Position numbers and translations under genes: made by a program | The notes under the pieces: generated by a model | Databases searched by the model: none | What the model saw: only the letters and a program-made list of their open reading frames with translations | Told to the model about the DNA's origin: nothing | Assembly (NCBI GenBank): GCA_963978905.1 | Contig: OZ022257.1 | Span: forward strand, 28,349,274-28,413,273 | DNA length: 64,000 bases | Reading direction: 5' to 3' | From: Trichostrongylus colubriformis | Taxonomy: Eukaryota > Nematoda > Chromadorea > Rhabditida > Trichostrongylidae | Shown here: piece after piece, positions 13,195-25,441 of the stretch | Layout of the letters: every line of letters begins with the position of its first letter | How positions within the stretch are numbered: position 1 is the first letter of the stretch

Positions 13195-13761
13195 ACCACC
13201 CTACGATGCCTCTACTTTTTCCAGAAAACTAATCGAAAACGGGGTGACGGTAATCATTACAGATTACCGATTGACTCTGGTGCAAGATGACGACACTCAG
13301 ACACGTTTTTAAGAAGATCTGAACGCAGGGGTTTTGTTCTCTAGGTGAGCTGGATACGCAACAGCTTGACCCACGGTTCGAGTCGAAATGTTCCCTCCGG
13401 CTTTTCATCGGAATTTACGTGGCTATTCAAGATTGTTATCTACGATGAAGAGTGGATACTGTGTGGTGATCAATTCACAGACGGCAGTGGATCTACTCGA
13501 AAAGCCTGCAAGTTCTGGTAACTAAGGCACAAGTTCATTCTATCTCTCACGAGAGAAGGTTTTCAAATCCTCATGGAACTTTGAAATGTGACCCGAATGG
13601 ATCGATAGAGCTCCGAAACTGATTATAGCTGTAAAAACGAAATTGCAAAATGTTATTCTGAAGCATTTTGCGAATTCGTCTTTTTTCTTAAGATTTTGAA
13701 GCGAGTTAGGAGGAGTCAAAGTTTGCCTATGGCGAGTCACTTTGCCATCAGCACGACCGTT

Positions 13762-13835
13762 GCTGCGCCCGGTAGTTCACTGGTAGTGTTCTGGATCTGG
13801 AGGCAGGGTGAAGCCTCCGTCGAGGAATCCTTGAT
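13762..13835 (+). pseudogene. tRNA-like segment (possible tRNA-Gly-derived)
   Basis: TAGTTCACTGGTAG fits an A-box (compare the TAGTTCAATGGTAG core of nematode glycine tRNAs). About 45 nt later, GTCGAGGAATCC is a poor B-box. I cannot build a complete cloverleaf, so this is at best a decayed tRNA or SINE head. Confidence 0.35.
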
Positions 13836-13955
13836 AGGGGGTCGTATTTGGTCCGCTGAGAGTGGAGGTGGTCGTAATTGAGGAAGACAGTGATCAACGG
13901 AATCTGCAGGCGTGATAAAACTGACTAACTGGATTCGATCCCGAAACTAATTTGA

Positions 13956-14460
13956 AGGCAGCATCAGGGGAAGTTCGAACGAAGAGTAAAAGAAGTAGTG
14001 AATAAGAAAGTCGGGATGCCTAATAACACGACAGTGAAGAAAAACGGATGGAAATGGTCAAAACCCCGAGAAATAGGACTCCCTTCCCACCGATGATTTT
14101 AGGCTCGGACGACCTTTCCATAAGAAACGGGTAGTGCGAAAGAGATTTCCATCGGCACGTCGCCAATAAACGCAAGGGAATGTTTGGCGGCTTCTCTTTT
14201 ATGGAGTGAGCTTCTATTAAAACTAAGAAAGCGCCCCGGAATACCTTCGATCTCTCCGTATATCCTTGACCGCTCTCATCATAGCCAATCACGAATCACG
14301 TCACTCGGGGACGGGGTCGGTCATCCAAGGCGTCAGCTGTTATCCGTTGCGTCGTTTCTACAGCTCGGATCGCGCTTTTTTACCGGGATATCGCTACATA
14401 TAGCCTTCTTGAACCTATGGTTTCCATGTGAGCGACTTCTTTTAGGGACTAGTGCTGTCT
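13956..14460. mobile_element. TTAA-target MITE subfamily F, copy 1 (505 bp)
   Basis: Ends are AGGCAGCATCAGGGG and AGACAGCACTAGTCCC (reverse complement), flanked by TTGA (13952-13955, mutated) and TTAA (14461-14464). The internal GGAAATGGTCAAAA... GAAATAGGACTCCC segment is shared with copies at 24898-25437 and 51822-52417. Confidence 0.8.
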
Positions 14461-15408
14461 TTAACTTAATCATTATAGAAACCTCATGCATGGCGCGATC
14501 CACAGTGAAGCCGGCCAATGCCAATAACCCTTTCGTTGGTCCACTGCCACAGAAACCACGTACATAGACACCTCCGAAATGCAAGCACGTAAACTGGTGC
14601 TAGCAAGCCATTATGCGGACCGGAAAAGCTTCTGTTTTCACTAGGAATGGGAAGGAAATCGTCATGCATGGTGCATCCTTCAAAAAGGACTTCTCTTCTC
14701 AGAAGACCAATAAGAGGGCGGTTGGCCAACCGAGGTTGGCCAACCCATCTCGCAATTCTACGAAAAAAAAATTCCTCGACTGGTTTCCTCGCAGACCCCG
14801 GACAACAAGACCGCATTCTCATGGTTAAGTTCGAAGGAAGTTATGACCATTTGAAGTGAAACTCTTCAAAATTTTTCAAAATTTTCCGCGACTGGATACC
14901 CATACGAGAACTACGCCACTACTAGGAAAACCAGGCTTCAAGTAGATCTGAGGGAGTTGGTAAGGAAACAGTTTACAGTACATTGAATGGTGGAGTCTAA
15001 TCAAAGTTTCAAATATTCAGAAATGTCCAAATTTGGTATGGAGAAGATAGATGCCGACAGGGTACCACTATAAGCTACCACCATCACAAGGTATCACTTT
15101 GAGCCATCACCCTCACAGAACGCAACGAACGAAAGTAAATCAATACAAAGATATGACGACAAGCTACCCTCATTGAGATAAGAAGTAAACAATAAAAAGT
15201 AAGCTAAAGAATAACAGAAAACAAACAATGACACGTGAACTATGGTGACACTTTGTGTGGTAAGGAATTGTCTTTCTCTCCAACGTTCGTTACCTGCTTG
15301 GAAATCAAATAAATCAACATTGGACATTCTCAATATGACTGTCGCCTCCGTGATTGAGACCGTAGCAATGAGCTCCATTTTGTGATTGGCCGTCGCAGTG
15401 TCGTGTTT
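14461..15408. other. No gene recognised; duplicated 12-bp palindrome
   Basis: GGTTGGCCAACC, a perfect palindrome, occurs twice at 14720-14731 and 14734-14745, two bases apart. ORFs across it are short and overlap on both strands. Nothing else stands out. Confidence 0.5.
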
Positions 15409-16299
15409 TCAGAACTGCATTCTGACCCAAGAGCCTAAAATGTAGCACACTTGTAGTGTTCCTACCGCATTCGATGAGAAGTGAATGTAATAATATCTGA
15501 AGTGGTCGACCTTGTCCTTTTTCCCGTCTCTGTCTGGCTCGGATTCCCCTTCCTCCTTTTTTTTCTCTTCACATTTTTCCTTGAGACATCGGGCTCGAGC
15601 ATTCACTTCCTCGGTAGCACTTCGGATTATCTCCAACGCATCTATAACAGGAATCTTATTGGACGAATTCTTCTTTTGCCAAGACTTCCCTATCGTCGGC
15701 CCCTTTTCTACTCCTTTCGGTTGGTTGTGGTTATAAATCCAAGCTTGAACTTCATTCAAGCACATTGATGTCATCTAGGTCTTTACCGCCAACAAAATTC
15801 CCACTCATGACGGATTACTCATCGTATTTTTGAAGCGGATCACTAGATTCCAGTTCGAAAAACATTCACGTACCCGTGGATACCCGTCCATGAAATTCAG
15901 TTTCATCAAGAAACAATTGCTTTTCACGGAGTAGTCCCCATTCACCACTCCACCATTGCGGCGGATCCAGTAGGAGCCATTTTCTTTTTCTCCCATGTGT
16001 CCCGCAGGTTCTTCCATACTACTTTCAGCGCGCTCACTGATCCACTGATTACTTCTTTTATACATTTGTAGGAAGTGACAACAACGCTTAAAGTAGCTCC
16101 CCGTAACATACGGACCCAAATGATGACCGTCAGCTACCATCCCTTTCACGATACGGTTCCATGCTGTTTTTTTTCGATAATTCGAGTTATAGTCATCTGA
16201 CGTCACATCCCACACACTGGGCTCCAGTTCTACAAATTCAATGGGTTCATTCATAAGGAGACGGGCGCCATTAATCTGCAATATGAACCTTGAAGCCAT
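15409..16299 (-). CDS. MADF-domain-like protein (candidate, 1-2 exons)
   Basis: The minus-strand ORF starts at ATG 16299 and stays open for 164 codons. Residues ~20-75 read IEFVELEPSVWDVTSDDY then a KKTAWNRIV segment. This fits the MADF pattern of a hydrophobic start, P-x-[LV]-W-D, Y and A-W-x-x-I; MADF domains bind DNA in Myb/SANT-like regulators. The ORF stops near 15805, but the same frame reopens at 15774 with a charged tail (KCEEKKKEEGESEPD). A 69-bp intron at 15818-15750 (GTAATC...GAAG) would join them in frame, although its acceptor is weak. Other possibilities are a single-exon protein ending at 15805 or a chance ORF. Confidence 0.4.
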
Positions 16300-18013
16300 G
16301 ACACACTCTCTTGCAGTAGGAAGGACAATGAAATGTCATTTCAGAATGTTTCATTAGAGTCACCACGAAATACTCTATCAGCCTTAAACCCTCCTTTTTT
16401 CGGCTGGCCCGGGGCCAAGCACTCTCGTATTATGCACGAAATTGCGGCAATTTTAGCTGGAGCACGCTTTCCACATTTTGTAGCAGGATGCTCACAGCTG
16501 AATCCCTCTTCAGGGCTCCTTTACTCAATCCCTCGGCCGTGGACTGAGATGATAGGATGGTAGTCTTTCATCGACGGTTCCTGATGTGGGTCCACGCCTC
16601 GAAAGCTAATGAGCGACGAATGATCGCAGCTAATGACCTTTAAACAAAGGAAAGAAGCAACAAATTACTAAAAAAAATTACGAAATTAATAAACATCTAA
16701 GGTGTGAGCCCCTAATTAGCATTGGAATATCTGCATCGTATTCACAATGCCTACTTAGCTCATGAACAATTTCGGACAGACAGAACCGATACATAATGAC
16801 AACTTAAAACTTAGTTGATCACCATATCTAGTTGTCAAGATTGTCACTCTTGAAACATCGTGAACCAAACCTCTAGTACAACTCCTGCAGATAGCATCTT
16901 CACGTTTCTTGCTTCTTTATCTTCGAGCTGACATCCTTGCAAAACTCTCCTAACTCCGGAGAATTCTCTGTGAAATGGGCGACCACATCTGGAATCATAT
17001 CCTGATCTGCCACCTGGTGGTCTTTGCAAGTATAAAGTCCAAAACAGGAATATGTTGCAAGGCCCCCATCCTAAATTGTGAACGTGAAAATGAACGTAGT
17101 CGGTTGGGGAATTCAGCATATAGCAGTATCGTTCATAATCAGAGAAAGGGAATTGAAATCTTTGGAATATTTTCCTTCAGTTGCTCAGATCATCGTCATC
17201 ATCATCACTGTTACAATGCAAAGATTCATCCACAAGATCAACTTTGTAACAATCAAACTCTTCATGCCCGAATTTTACAGCTTTACTTGGAACAAATGCA
17301 GTAATCGATATCGGAGTGAAACTCACGGCTAAATGTCTAATGGCTGAAGTTCTTCTCCGGTTCCGTTCAAGAATCGTACAAGCTACAGACGACAGGTTGT
17401 GACAATAAAGACTGCTGCGGAACTATCGACAAAGTATCAATTGCCCATTGCCGATTTTTTAGATCAGCAACAACTTGGAATGCTATGTCCTGCATATCAC
17501 AAATGCAACCAAAAGCACATTACATAACATAATAGCAGTTAAATAAATCTAATCATAACGAGTAATTGGAAACTAACTTTTCTGAACGAAGGATGATACC
17601 GATCCGTCAAACAAGTGAAATACTCTGTGTGGTAACAACCTATAAAATCACTATACCAACCGCACACATCTTCACAGTCGAAATTTCACAAAACAATTAG
17701 AACTCGCCGTGGATGAATCATTTGGTATTATTTTGACCCGATCACACGAACTTGGTCGAGAATTTGCGGTCGGAACGAAACGAGTTACTCTAAAAAGAAG
17801 TCAAAAGTTTCTGCGCCGTGTTTCGATACGCTGTGCATAGAAACGCACTTTGAGATCTCACTCTTCGCGATTACTTAGTTGGCTCCGTAGCAGATGAAGA
17901 TGACATGTTTCAGTCCAATATAGAAGAGATTGTCTCCGTCTGTAACCAAAAGCCAATTAGACTAAAGACTTTTGCAGCGTTGAAAGTAAAAGTCACCTTC
18001 TCAATCACACATT
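16300..18013. other. Intergenic; nothing recognised
   Basis: Overlapping short ORFs on the plus strand at 16975-17332 show no domain. I see no inverted repeat or recurring family here. Confidence 0.4.
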
Positions 18014-18403
18014 TTATGCCCTCTGTGAATCGCCGCCTCGCGAGGTAGTGAGTAATCTCGGTGGCTTCTGCTCCCAAGAGGCAGATCGACTTAAAACAAT
18101 AAATTTTTTCAGGATTGTTATTCGTTCTTGGCGAGTACGGCTATACATGGTCCACAACCCCCAAGCAAAACCTGCACAGCTCCAAGTCAGTATCTCAATG
18201 AACCCTAAATTACCCTCCCATACGACCATATATTTGGCACAATACATGTCAAAAGTGGAAAAGGCAAAATTAGCGGACGAGTATATCCCAGCTACTTCAT
18301 TGCATAGGACTAATTTGGTACTGCTATCCACGGAATCATTAAACAGAGGCTTGACAAAGGACATAATCACCGCGTGCACCGCTAATAGCAATGGTAATGA
18401 CAT
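18014..18403 (-). CDS. Unrecognised ORF, possible membrane-protein exon
   Basis: The 129-codon minus-strand frame has hydrophobic stretches (FIEILTWSCAGFAWGLW) followed by basic residues, as in a membrane protein. The opposite strand is also open for 143 codons (18048-18479) and has a good TTTTTTCAG acceptor at 18112, so the coding strand is uncertain. No family was recognised on either strand. It ends just before the large foldback at 18522. Confidence 0.2.
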   Translation of the reverse strand: MSLPLLLAVHAVIMSFVKPLFNDSVDSSTKLVLCNEVAGIYSSANFAFSTFDMYCAKYMVVWEGNLGFIEILTWSCAGFAWGLWTMYSRTRQERITILKKFIVLSRSASWEQKPPRLLTTSRGGDSQRA

Positions 18404-18521
18404 AGACGGGCGTCACTACGCCGACAACTATCGATCATTACGTGCGTCGCGGTGCGCGCGGTTGCAGCGCTGCGCCTGAGCGCCGATGCGCCGATCACGA
18501 TGGCTATGAACGCCACCCAAG

Positions 18522-21500
18522 CCCGCGTTCAGACTTTGCGATTTCGCGATTTTGCGTTTCTTGCAGGATCGTCTTTAGTATCTTTTTTATCATGAACCTG
18601 CTGATCTTAGATTGGTGTGTGCTTTGTGTTTCAGGTGTGTGTGGGTTGTGTGTTTTAGCGTACATATTGTCCATAGTTAATTTACAATCGCTATGCTCTA
18701 ACCAGTTGCTGTTATGTTTATTTCCTTTTTATGACCCATATTTGTTTCCTTTGAGTCGATGCTTTCTTGATCGATGTGATTTGATTTGTTGCAGGTGTTA
18801 TTTTTTGATTTTTTGAGAAAGGTGTTATTTTCCACCGCACGTGAATTCGGTGAGTTTAGCTTAATTCTCGCTGACTCATCGTGAATCCTTTTCTATTATA
18901 AGAGCTTGTTTGCGTTTATAGCTGTCGGCTTTGACTTAATTTGGGTGACTTCTTCAATACTACCCACACTTCAAACGACATCTCCCCTTGCTCTGAAAAC
19001 CATGAGCATAACTAGGTGATAGGAGCTGAATTTCGAATACTCCATTACCTTGCAATCGAGAAGTTTAGAATCGCGCAGTTTTTTCAAACCATTGTTTGAG
19101 TAATGTATCGAGAATACTGTCTTCTGTCTGTATGCATAAATCATGGCAGTTGATATGAACAGTACACGATAGTATATGCTGTTTCCAACGAAGGTACGTG
19201 TTTCCACCTACGCTTTCATCATGAAGTGCAAGAATATCTCCATCATCAGAACCCTTACTTTTTTGCTTCGCTTTATTTTCATAATTCCCGGTGAGCGGCT
19301 TCTTATTGCAGGTGGAGACGTTCTTTATGTCAATACGTATATAGAAAATGTGATATTCAATTTCACAGAACTGTACGAGCAGTACAGTTTTTCCAGATGG
19401 CAGGTATGTACAGCATAACTTTGCTTTTGCTTCACGATTTCACATTATTTTTATGAAATCGTAGCCTAACGACATTGCAGGTTGATGATTGTTGATTGGT
19501 GTTTTTGATCGGTGTGACTTCAATTGATGTTTTTTGTTGTCGTGTACATAAGTGAGGCTATATTTGCAAATGTGAAGGAAATGCATCCACAAATGTGAAG
19601 TCGAATAAATTGTTGTTGGCTATCGTTCACTTCACAGTTTGCAGCGAGTATGGTAGTACGAAAGTAGACACCCAGAAAAGCCTTTTTTCACGTTTTCAAG
19701 TTTTTTTTCAAATATCCCATGAGCATAAAAAGCTGCTCTATCTTTATATTTAGTTGCTCACACGTACGAGTTGTTCATCCCCGTCCAATTGCCAGCTCGT
19801 TTGTACATTCTCTGTTCGGATCGACTACGATGTCCGTATAATGAAAGGGAGTGCTCTTTGTCTGGACTCCCGCTCCTCTGCGTAGTAATACTAGAGCAGA
19901 AGTATAACAGAGATGCAAGGAATTCCATGTATTATGAGTGGGAAAAAGTACGATAGTTAGTGCCCTAAAAAGGGTTGCATAATGTATATTTATTGTAGTG
20001 AAGAAATGGTAAACGATATACATGTGTGACTTCTCGAAACCATTCGTTGGGTCGTACCTCAGGCTCTCAATTCGAATTAATAAAGTTATAATCATTTTGG
20101 AAATATGGCTAGTGCTGAGAAATCAGTCTTCCAAAAAAACAATAAAAACGAATTATGCTACAAATTCTCCATGAATCGAGCAGGCCGTTGTTACCGTTTG
20201 ACAAAAAAGGTTTTCGAAGATTTTGAAGCTATCTGCCATCATCAACTTGAGATGTGAGAGATTAGGACTTTAGACAAATCCCCTCTAAAAAACTACTGGT
20301 GAAAAAGGTTTGCAGATAAAACATGAAGAAAAGGCTTTTCCGGTGACCAATTTGGTACTGCCGTACTCGCTGCAAAACTGTAAAATGAACGCTAACCATC
20401 AACAAATTATTATATAATTTTCTTCACATTTGTGAATGCATTTCCTTGACATTTGCAAATATAGCCTCACTTATGTACACAACAACAAAAAACATCAATT
20501 AAAGTCACACCGATCAAAAACATCAATCAACATCATCAAAAAACATCATCACTACAGCAATAACATCAACATTATCAACCTGTAATGTCGTTAGGTCATT
20601 AGGTTAAGACTTCATAAAAATAATAGTGTGAAATCGTGAAGCAAAAGCAAAGTTATGCTGTACATGCATGCCATCTGGAAAAACTGTACTGCTCGTGCGG
20701 TTCTGTTAGCACAAAATTTGAATATCACATTTTCTATACTCGTATTAACATAAAGAACGTGTCCGGCTACAATAAAAAGCCACTCACCGGGAATTATGAA
20801 AATAAAGCGGAGCAAAAAAGTAAGGGTCCTCATGATGGAGATATTATTGCACTTTACAATGAAAACGTAGGTGGAAACACGTACCTTCGTTGAAAACAGC
20901 ATATGCTATCGTGTACTGTTCATAGCAACTGCCATGATTATGCATACAGACGGAAGACAACATTCTCGATACATTACTGAAACAATGTTTTGAAAATACT
21001 GCGCGATTTTGTAACTTCTCGATTGCGAGGTGATGGAGTATTCGGAATTCAGCTCCTATCACCTGGTTATGCTTATGGTTTTCAGAGTAAGGGGAGATTC
21101 CGTTGAAAAGTGTGGGATTGATCCGAAGAAGTCACCAAAATTAAGCCAGAACTGACAGCTTCAATTACAAACAAGCATCAGAGAAAGAAGGTCTAAAGCA
21201 CGAGGAATCAGCAAGAATTCAGACGAACTGACAGTGTTTATGTGCGGTGAAAAAAACAGCTTTTTTTCTCAAAAAATCAGAAAATAACGCCTCTAACAAA
21301 TCAAATCACATCGAATAAGGAAGCATCGACTATGAAAAAGGAGACAAATATGGGTAAAAAGGAAATAAAAATTACAGCAACTGGTAAGAGCATAGTGATT
21401 GTAAATCATTAACTATGGACAATATGTACGCCAAAACACACCGCCCACACACATAAAACACGTGAAACACAAAATAGGCACTAATCTAAGATCAGCTAAT

Positions 21501-21597
21501 TTGCGATAAAAAATACTAAAGAAGATACTGCAAGAAAGGCAAATTTGCAAAATGGCAGAATCGCAAACTCGTAAAATCGCAAAGTGTGAACGCGGTC
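18522..21597. mobile_element. Large foldback element, ~3.1 kb with ~1.2-kb arms
   Basis: The left arm (18522 to ~19700) and right arm (~20310 to 21597) are diverged reverse complements over their whole length. The ends read CCGCGTTCAGACTTTGCG and CCGCGTTCACACTTTGCG. Internal landmarks pair up in order: GTGTGTTTTAGCGTACATATTGTCC, the AACCATGAGCATAAC block and the AAAAGCC block. The ~0.6-kb centre is not clearly palindromic. Both arms contain the same short reading frame (TLTFLLRFIFIIPGE) at 19176-19418 plus and 20612-20902 minus, a by-product of the duplication and not two genes. Target duplication and superfamily are undetermined. Confidence 0.85.
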
Positions 21598-22259
21598 TGA
21601 GGTGATCGAACCAGTAATCCAGTAGGTGCAAGAATCAGAGGCCAGCTATACGCCGCTTATTTCCACGGGGAGATTGAGGCACTTTCATCATACAGGGAGC
21701 CAAAAAAGAATCACTGCTAACGGTAAGTATACATTACTAAAGGCCGTATCGACAGAAATAAGAGTTATTGGAGACATTATATTCCTGAAATGTTCTTTTA
21801 TGGAGCCCATCAAATATGAATTTCCCCCAGCTATCCAGAATGCACAGATCTTACAAGGTTGGCCAGATTGTCAACGAGGAGAAAAATCACGGATGTCGAG
21901 TTGAGGTGACGCATCATGTCCACATGGCAGAAGCTCCCGATCTTGCTCGTCCAGAAGGTTATTGCGGGACTCAGTGATACTGTAAGGTACGCCCTTGAAT
22001 TTTATGGTGAAAACACCTCGTAAGAATCTGCTCAAGTTCGACTAATATAACGTTGGAAACGGAGGAGAGAAAATTGTCCTTTTTTGACTCTACTCTTCTC
22101 GAATCCAGGTGAAATGTATACACAACATGTTGTAGAAAACGAAACTGATTACAGACTCATTAATAGATCGTATAAGCTTATCAGCTCGACAAGTTCGAAA
22201 TAAGCCTACTCACCTTTTGGAGTCAAGCGGCGTAGTTGATCCCTGTTCTCACACCTAGT
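21598..22259. other. No gene recognised
   Basis: This is a short spacer between the foldback and the LINE fragment. The ORF at 21626-21904 has no recognisable domain. Confidence 0.4.
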
Positions 22260-23470
22260 CAATTACTTCTTCGCGTATGAGGTGTGATCTCTTCGCACAT
22301 GAACTGCGAAGCAGGTGCGAAGTAGGTCATTCGTACCAATGTGTACACACTTCCAGATCGAGGAAGACGGTCGGAAGCCTTTTGTAGGTCGAGGAAGGCT
22401 AGGTAACATGGCCGGCGTTTCTCTTGGTACTTCTCCATCACTTGTCGGACAATGAAGACCGCATTCATCGTTGACTTGCCGGGCATAAAACCGAACGCAC
22501 GTGGGAATTAGGATCAAGTCCCTGAGTCTAAAGTCGACAGACCGCTCGTATAGTAGCTTCATGGTATGCGCTGCAAACTTTATCCCTCGGTAGTTGCTAC
22601 ACTTCATTGCGTCTCCTTACTGTTTAAAGATGGGAACAATGGCACTGGTCCCCCGATATCCGGAATCTCTCTTTGCTCGGACATACTGTTGAGGAATCGA
22701 GTGAGCCACTAGACGCCGTACTCTTCAAGGGCTTTCCATGCCTATACCGGTACCCAATCCGGACCATCCGCCTCCCTACTTTCATCTTCCCCGATACTTG
22801 ACGTACTCTTTTATCTGTCCAAGATCGGACGGGACTAGCCAATGCCTCTTTTCGTGGTCTTTTCCTGCGAAACTCCTTCAGAAGCGCGTCAAAGTACTCC
22901 CGCCACCTCATTTTAACCTCGGCTGGCTTTCTTAGGATGGCACCTTCGCTGCTTTTGACGGTTGTTACCATTCTAATGTCCTGAGCCCAATGCCGGGCTT
23001 TAGCCGGCCGGAAGGCAAACTTATCAGCGTTTTTACCGTCCAACTTCTCGCACAGGGCATCCATCTTCGTGTTTTCTGCTGCAGCCATGGCGGCCTTGGC
23101 GAGCCTCTTGCAACCTTTGTAGATGGCGGGATCCTCTGGGCTCCGCGTTTTCTTCTAACGTTTGCATGCATTCTTTATCTGCTTCACTACCCGTTGAACT
23201 TCTTCGTTCCAAAACCACGCCTCTTTGTCATCCCTGAAGCCACCCTGAGTCTCGCCTAGTATTTCCTTGACGCATCGAAGGATGACCTGTACCGCTCCCC
23301 TCCATGTCTCCTGGATCGAGCCAGATCTGGAAGGCAAATCTTTGAAACTCTCGTCTTGAGCTCGCCAACTTTCGCATGCTCGCTCCGATCGCATTGCAGC
23401 GAGTTTAGGTCTTGATATGGGTAATATGCGCTTTATGAATATTGGAATCAAACCCCTGACTGTCATCGGC
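22260..23470 (-). pseudogene. RTE-type LINE, linker and N-terminal RT half (degraded)
   Basis: On the minus strand the pieces occur in protein order. First is a linker with EAWFWNEEVQRVVK, then KARHWAQDIRMV, KMRWREYFDALL and CSNYRGIKFAAHTMKLLYER (RT motif 0/1). Next come PGKSTMNAVFIVRQVMEKYQ (motif 2a region) and CYLAFLDLQKASDRLPR, where the conserved first catalytic Asp lies. Several frameshifts separate them and the copy ends before YADD. It is an inactive fragment, distinct from the one at 1241-1860. Confidence 0.8.
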
Positions 23471-23719
23471 TTTGGTTGACATCAAGAGATACCATACTTA
23501 CCTATAACCTTGGATAACTAAAGATGAATCCTCTTTAATGGAGCAGCAGCATTTGATCAATATGAAAAGAGAATTGAAGTATTCAGTAGCACAAAAGTAG
23601 GGACGGTAGCGGAACGGTCAAAAAACACGAGAAATAAGGCCCCTTTCCACCGTTGATCCCATTGTTTGAGAAACAATAAAAGAGGGGGAGCCATGCTAAC
23701 CGAAGGGTTGGTCCCAGTC

Positions 23720-23843
23720 CAATCCTAACTCGCACGGTCTCTCCAAGCCCTCTCAAACTAACCGACCAACTTTATGGCACCCAAGCGAGCCAAAGTCGTG
23801 CAACCATCCGCGCGTGCTCTACCAACAGTGGGCGTAGCTAGGC
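23720..23843 (-). repeat. tRNA-derived (SINE-like) fragment
   Basis: Reading the minus strand from 23843, GTTGGTAGAGCACGCG is a strong tRNA A-box context, followed by GACTTTGGCTCGCTTGG. A clean B-box is not visible, so this is a decayed tRNA-derived SINE or tRNA pseudogene. It abuts the palindromic element starting at 23844. Confidence 0.45.
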
Positions 23844-24269
23844 TTAGAGGAACTGTTCACGGAAAAATGAGCTTTCGTGTCACCCATGTTTAGGTTGTAT
23901 TTCCCTAATGTGGGCCTCATGCAAAATTTCCCGCGAAATGATGTAAATCTGGCTGAGATACAGCACCCCAAAGTACGTCCGGGTGGGCGGGGCCTCCGAG
24001 TAAAAGTCTCGTTCCGCCGTCTGCCGTGGTCGAAGACGCATTGTAGGAACAAAAAGTTACGTAAACAGTCCCACTTTCCGTTCCCAACGGCGGCGGACGA
24101 CGGGACGAGGTTTTTACTAGGCCGCCCACCCGGGCGTACTTTGTGGTGCTCCGTCTCAGCCACATTCACATTTTTTTCGCGTGAAATTTTGCATGAGGCC
24201 CACATGGCAAATACAACATAAACATATGGGTAACACAAAAACTTATTTTTCTGTGGACGATTCCTTTAA
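23844..24269. mobile_element. Nearly fully palindromic TTAA element (426 bp)
   Basis: The left half from 23848 and the right half ending at 24265 are reverse complements nearly to the centre. Ends AGGAACTGTTCACGG and AGGAATCGTCCACAG are flanked by TTAG (23844-23847, one change from TTAA) and TTAA (24266-24269). The shared core GTGGGCCTCATGCAAAATTT appears in both arms. Three overlapping ORFs here (23819-24238 and others) are produced by the palindrome. Confidence 0.85.
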
Positions 24270-24284
24270 CTTAGTTGCTCCGTA

Positions 24285-24845
24285 CACATGGGTTGGCCAC
24301 TACCCAATCCAAACTTGCCCAAACGTTTCTAATCTGCTTCTTGTATGCTCCATACATTTTGGTCAGTCTCTACTCAGTCCTTACTTCCGCGACCTCGACA
24401 GACCCATTCCCGACATTCCAAATGATTGGAAATCAAAAAAGTACTTGAATTTGAGTACTTCACTGCAAGCCCTGCTCACCGTGAGCGGAGTTACGCTTAG
24501 TTCTTATGTGCGGACACATGGGTTACCTCCTACCCAGTCGGAAATGTCCTCTTGAGTCTGATCAGTTCAGAATGTCTTATGCGACGGACAAACAGACGCA
24601 CACAGACACACAAACACACCGAACTTTTGGTTTTATATGAAGGTATTGGATTCCGCGCAAGCCCATCCATGGCGGGCGGAATTAGGCTCAATTCTTATGT
24701 GCTTCGGGCAATTTGGTCAACCTCTACACAATCTTTGCTTGCCCGAATTCTCCAGTCTGCAGTTAGTTAGTTAAGAATGTATTATGCGACAGGCAGACAG
24801 TTCACAGACACAGAATATACCAAACTTCTGATTTATATATAGGTG
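24285..24845 (+). repeat. Diverged tandem repeat ending in ATTATGCGAC
   Basis: Three to four poorly matching units repeat CACATGGGTTN...TACCCA and a TTATGTGC...GGGCAATTTGG sentence. Two end with AATGTNTTATGCGACRG and a run of GACA/CACA (24571-24625 and 24776-24820), then a TTATATRDAGGTATTGGAT-type tail. GACAGACACACAAAC-like runs also occur at 25446 and 63715. Confidence 0.5.
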
Positions 24846-24897
24846 ATGGATACCCAATCTTATTTTGCCCGACCTTTTCAGGCTTCAGTTCAGGTAA

Positions 24898-25437
24898 AGT
24901 CAGCATTAGAGGTGATGTGGTTACTGAGGAATCCCTGGAAAAAGTCAATTATATGGAAACTATGGGGGCAAGAATGCTTTCTGTGGCGAAATTCCGGCGA
25001 AAAAGCGCGCCTCCGAGCTGCAAAAATTGTGCAACGGATTAAGAGCTGTCGCCTTTCGATAATCGACCCCGCCTTCAAGCGACGTGAGTCGTGGTTGGCT
25101 ATGAAGAGAGCGGCCAAGGATATGCGAAGAGATTGAAGGTATTCCGGGGCGCTTCCTAGATTTTGGCATAAAGCACGCTCAAAGAAATATAAAGATGCTG
25201 TGGTATTTCCAAACATCGCTTGTGTTTATTGGCGACATGACGATGGGAGTCTCTTTCGCCCTACCCGTCCCTCGAAGAAAGGTCGTCCGCGCCTAGAACC
25301 AACGGTAGGAGGGGTCCTATTTCTCGGGTTTCTGGTCATTTTCATCCGCATTTCCTTCAGTGTCTTGTTACTATGCATCTCGACTTTTCCATTCAGTATG
25401 TATTCACTCTCCGCCCGAATTTCCCCTAATGCTGCCT
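24898..25437. mobile_element. TTAA-target MITE subfamily F, copy 3 (540 bp, inverted)
   Basis: The right end reads, in reverse complement, AGGCAGCATTAGGGGAAATT. The left end reads AGTCAGCATTAGAGG. Flanks are GTAA (24894-24897, mutated) and TTAA (25438-25441). Internal segments match subfamily F at 13956 and 51822. Confidence 0.75.
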
Positions 25438-25441
25438 TTAA

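Larger units (their letters stand above)
12004..13955. other. Intergenic; no gene recognised apart from listed repeats
   Basis: Positions 12075-12160 resemble the right part of the MITE subfamily at 13956-14460 (the TTAGACCCTTAGTTTCCATG segment), so a broken copy probably lies there. The other listed pieces are the inverted-repeat element at 12923-13194 and a tRNA-like segment near 13765. Confidence 0.4.

Noticed and set aside
19176..20902. Two near-identical proteins at 19176-19418 and 20612-20902 taken as a gene pair
   Set aside because: They are the two arms of one foldback element read on opposite strands.
23819..24238. Three overlapping ORFs of 82-139 codons
   Set aside because: They are on both strands of a nearly perfect palindromic element; symmetric sequence produces mirrored open frames without coding.
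24285..24845. CRISPR-like array
   Set aside because: Repeats are long, diverged and irregularly spaced, and the sequence is eukaryotic with spliceosomal introns.
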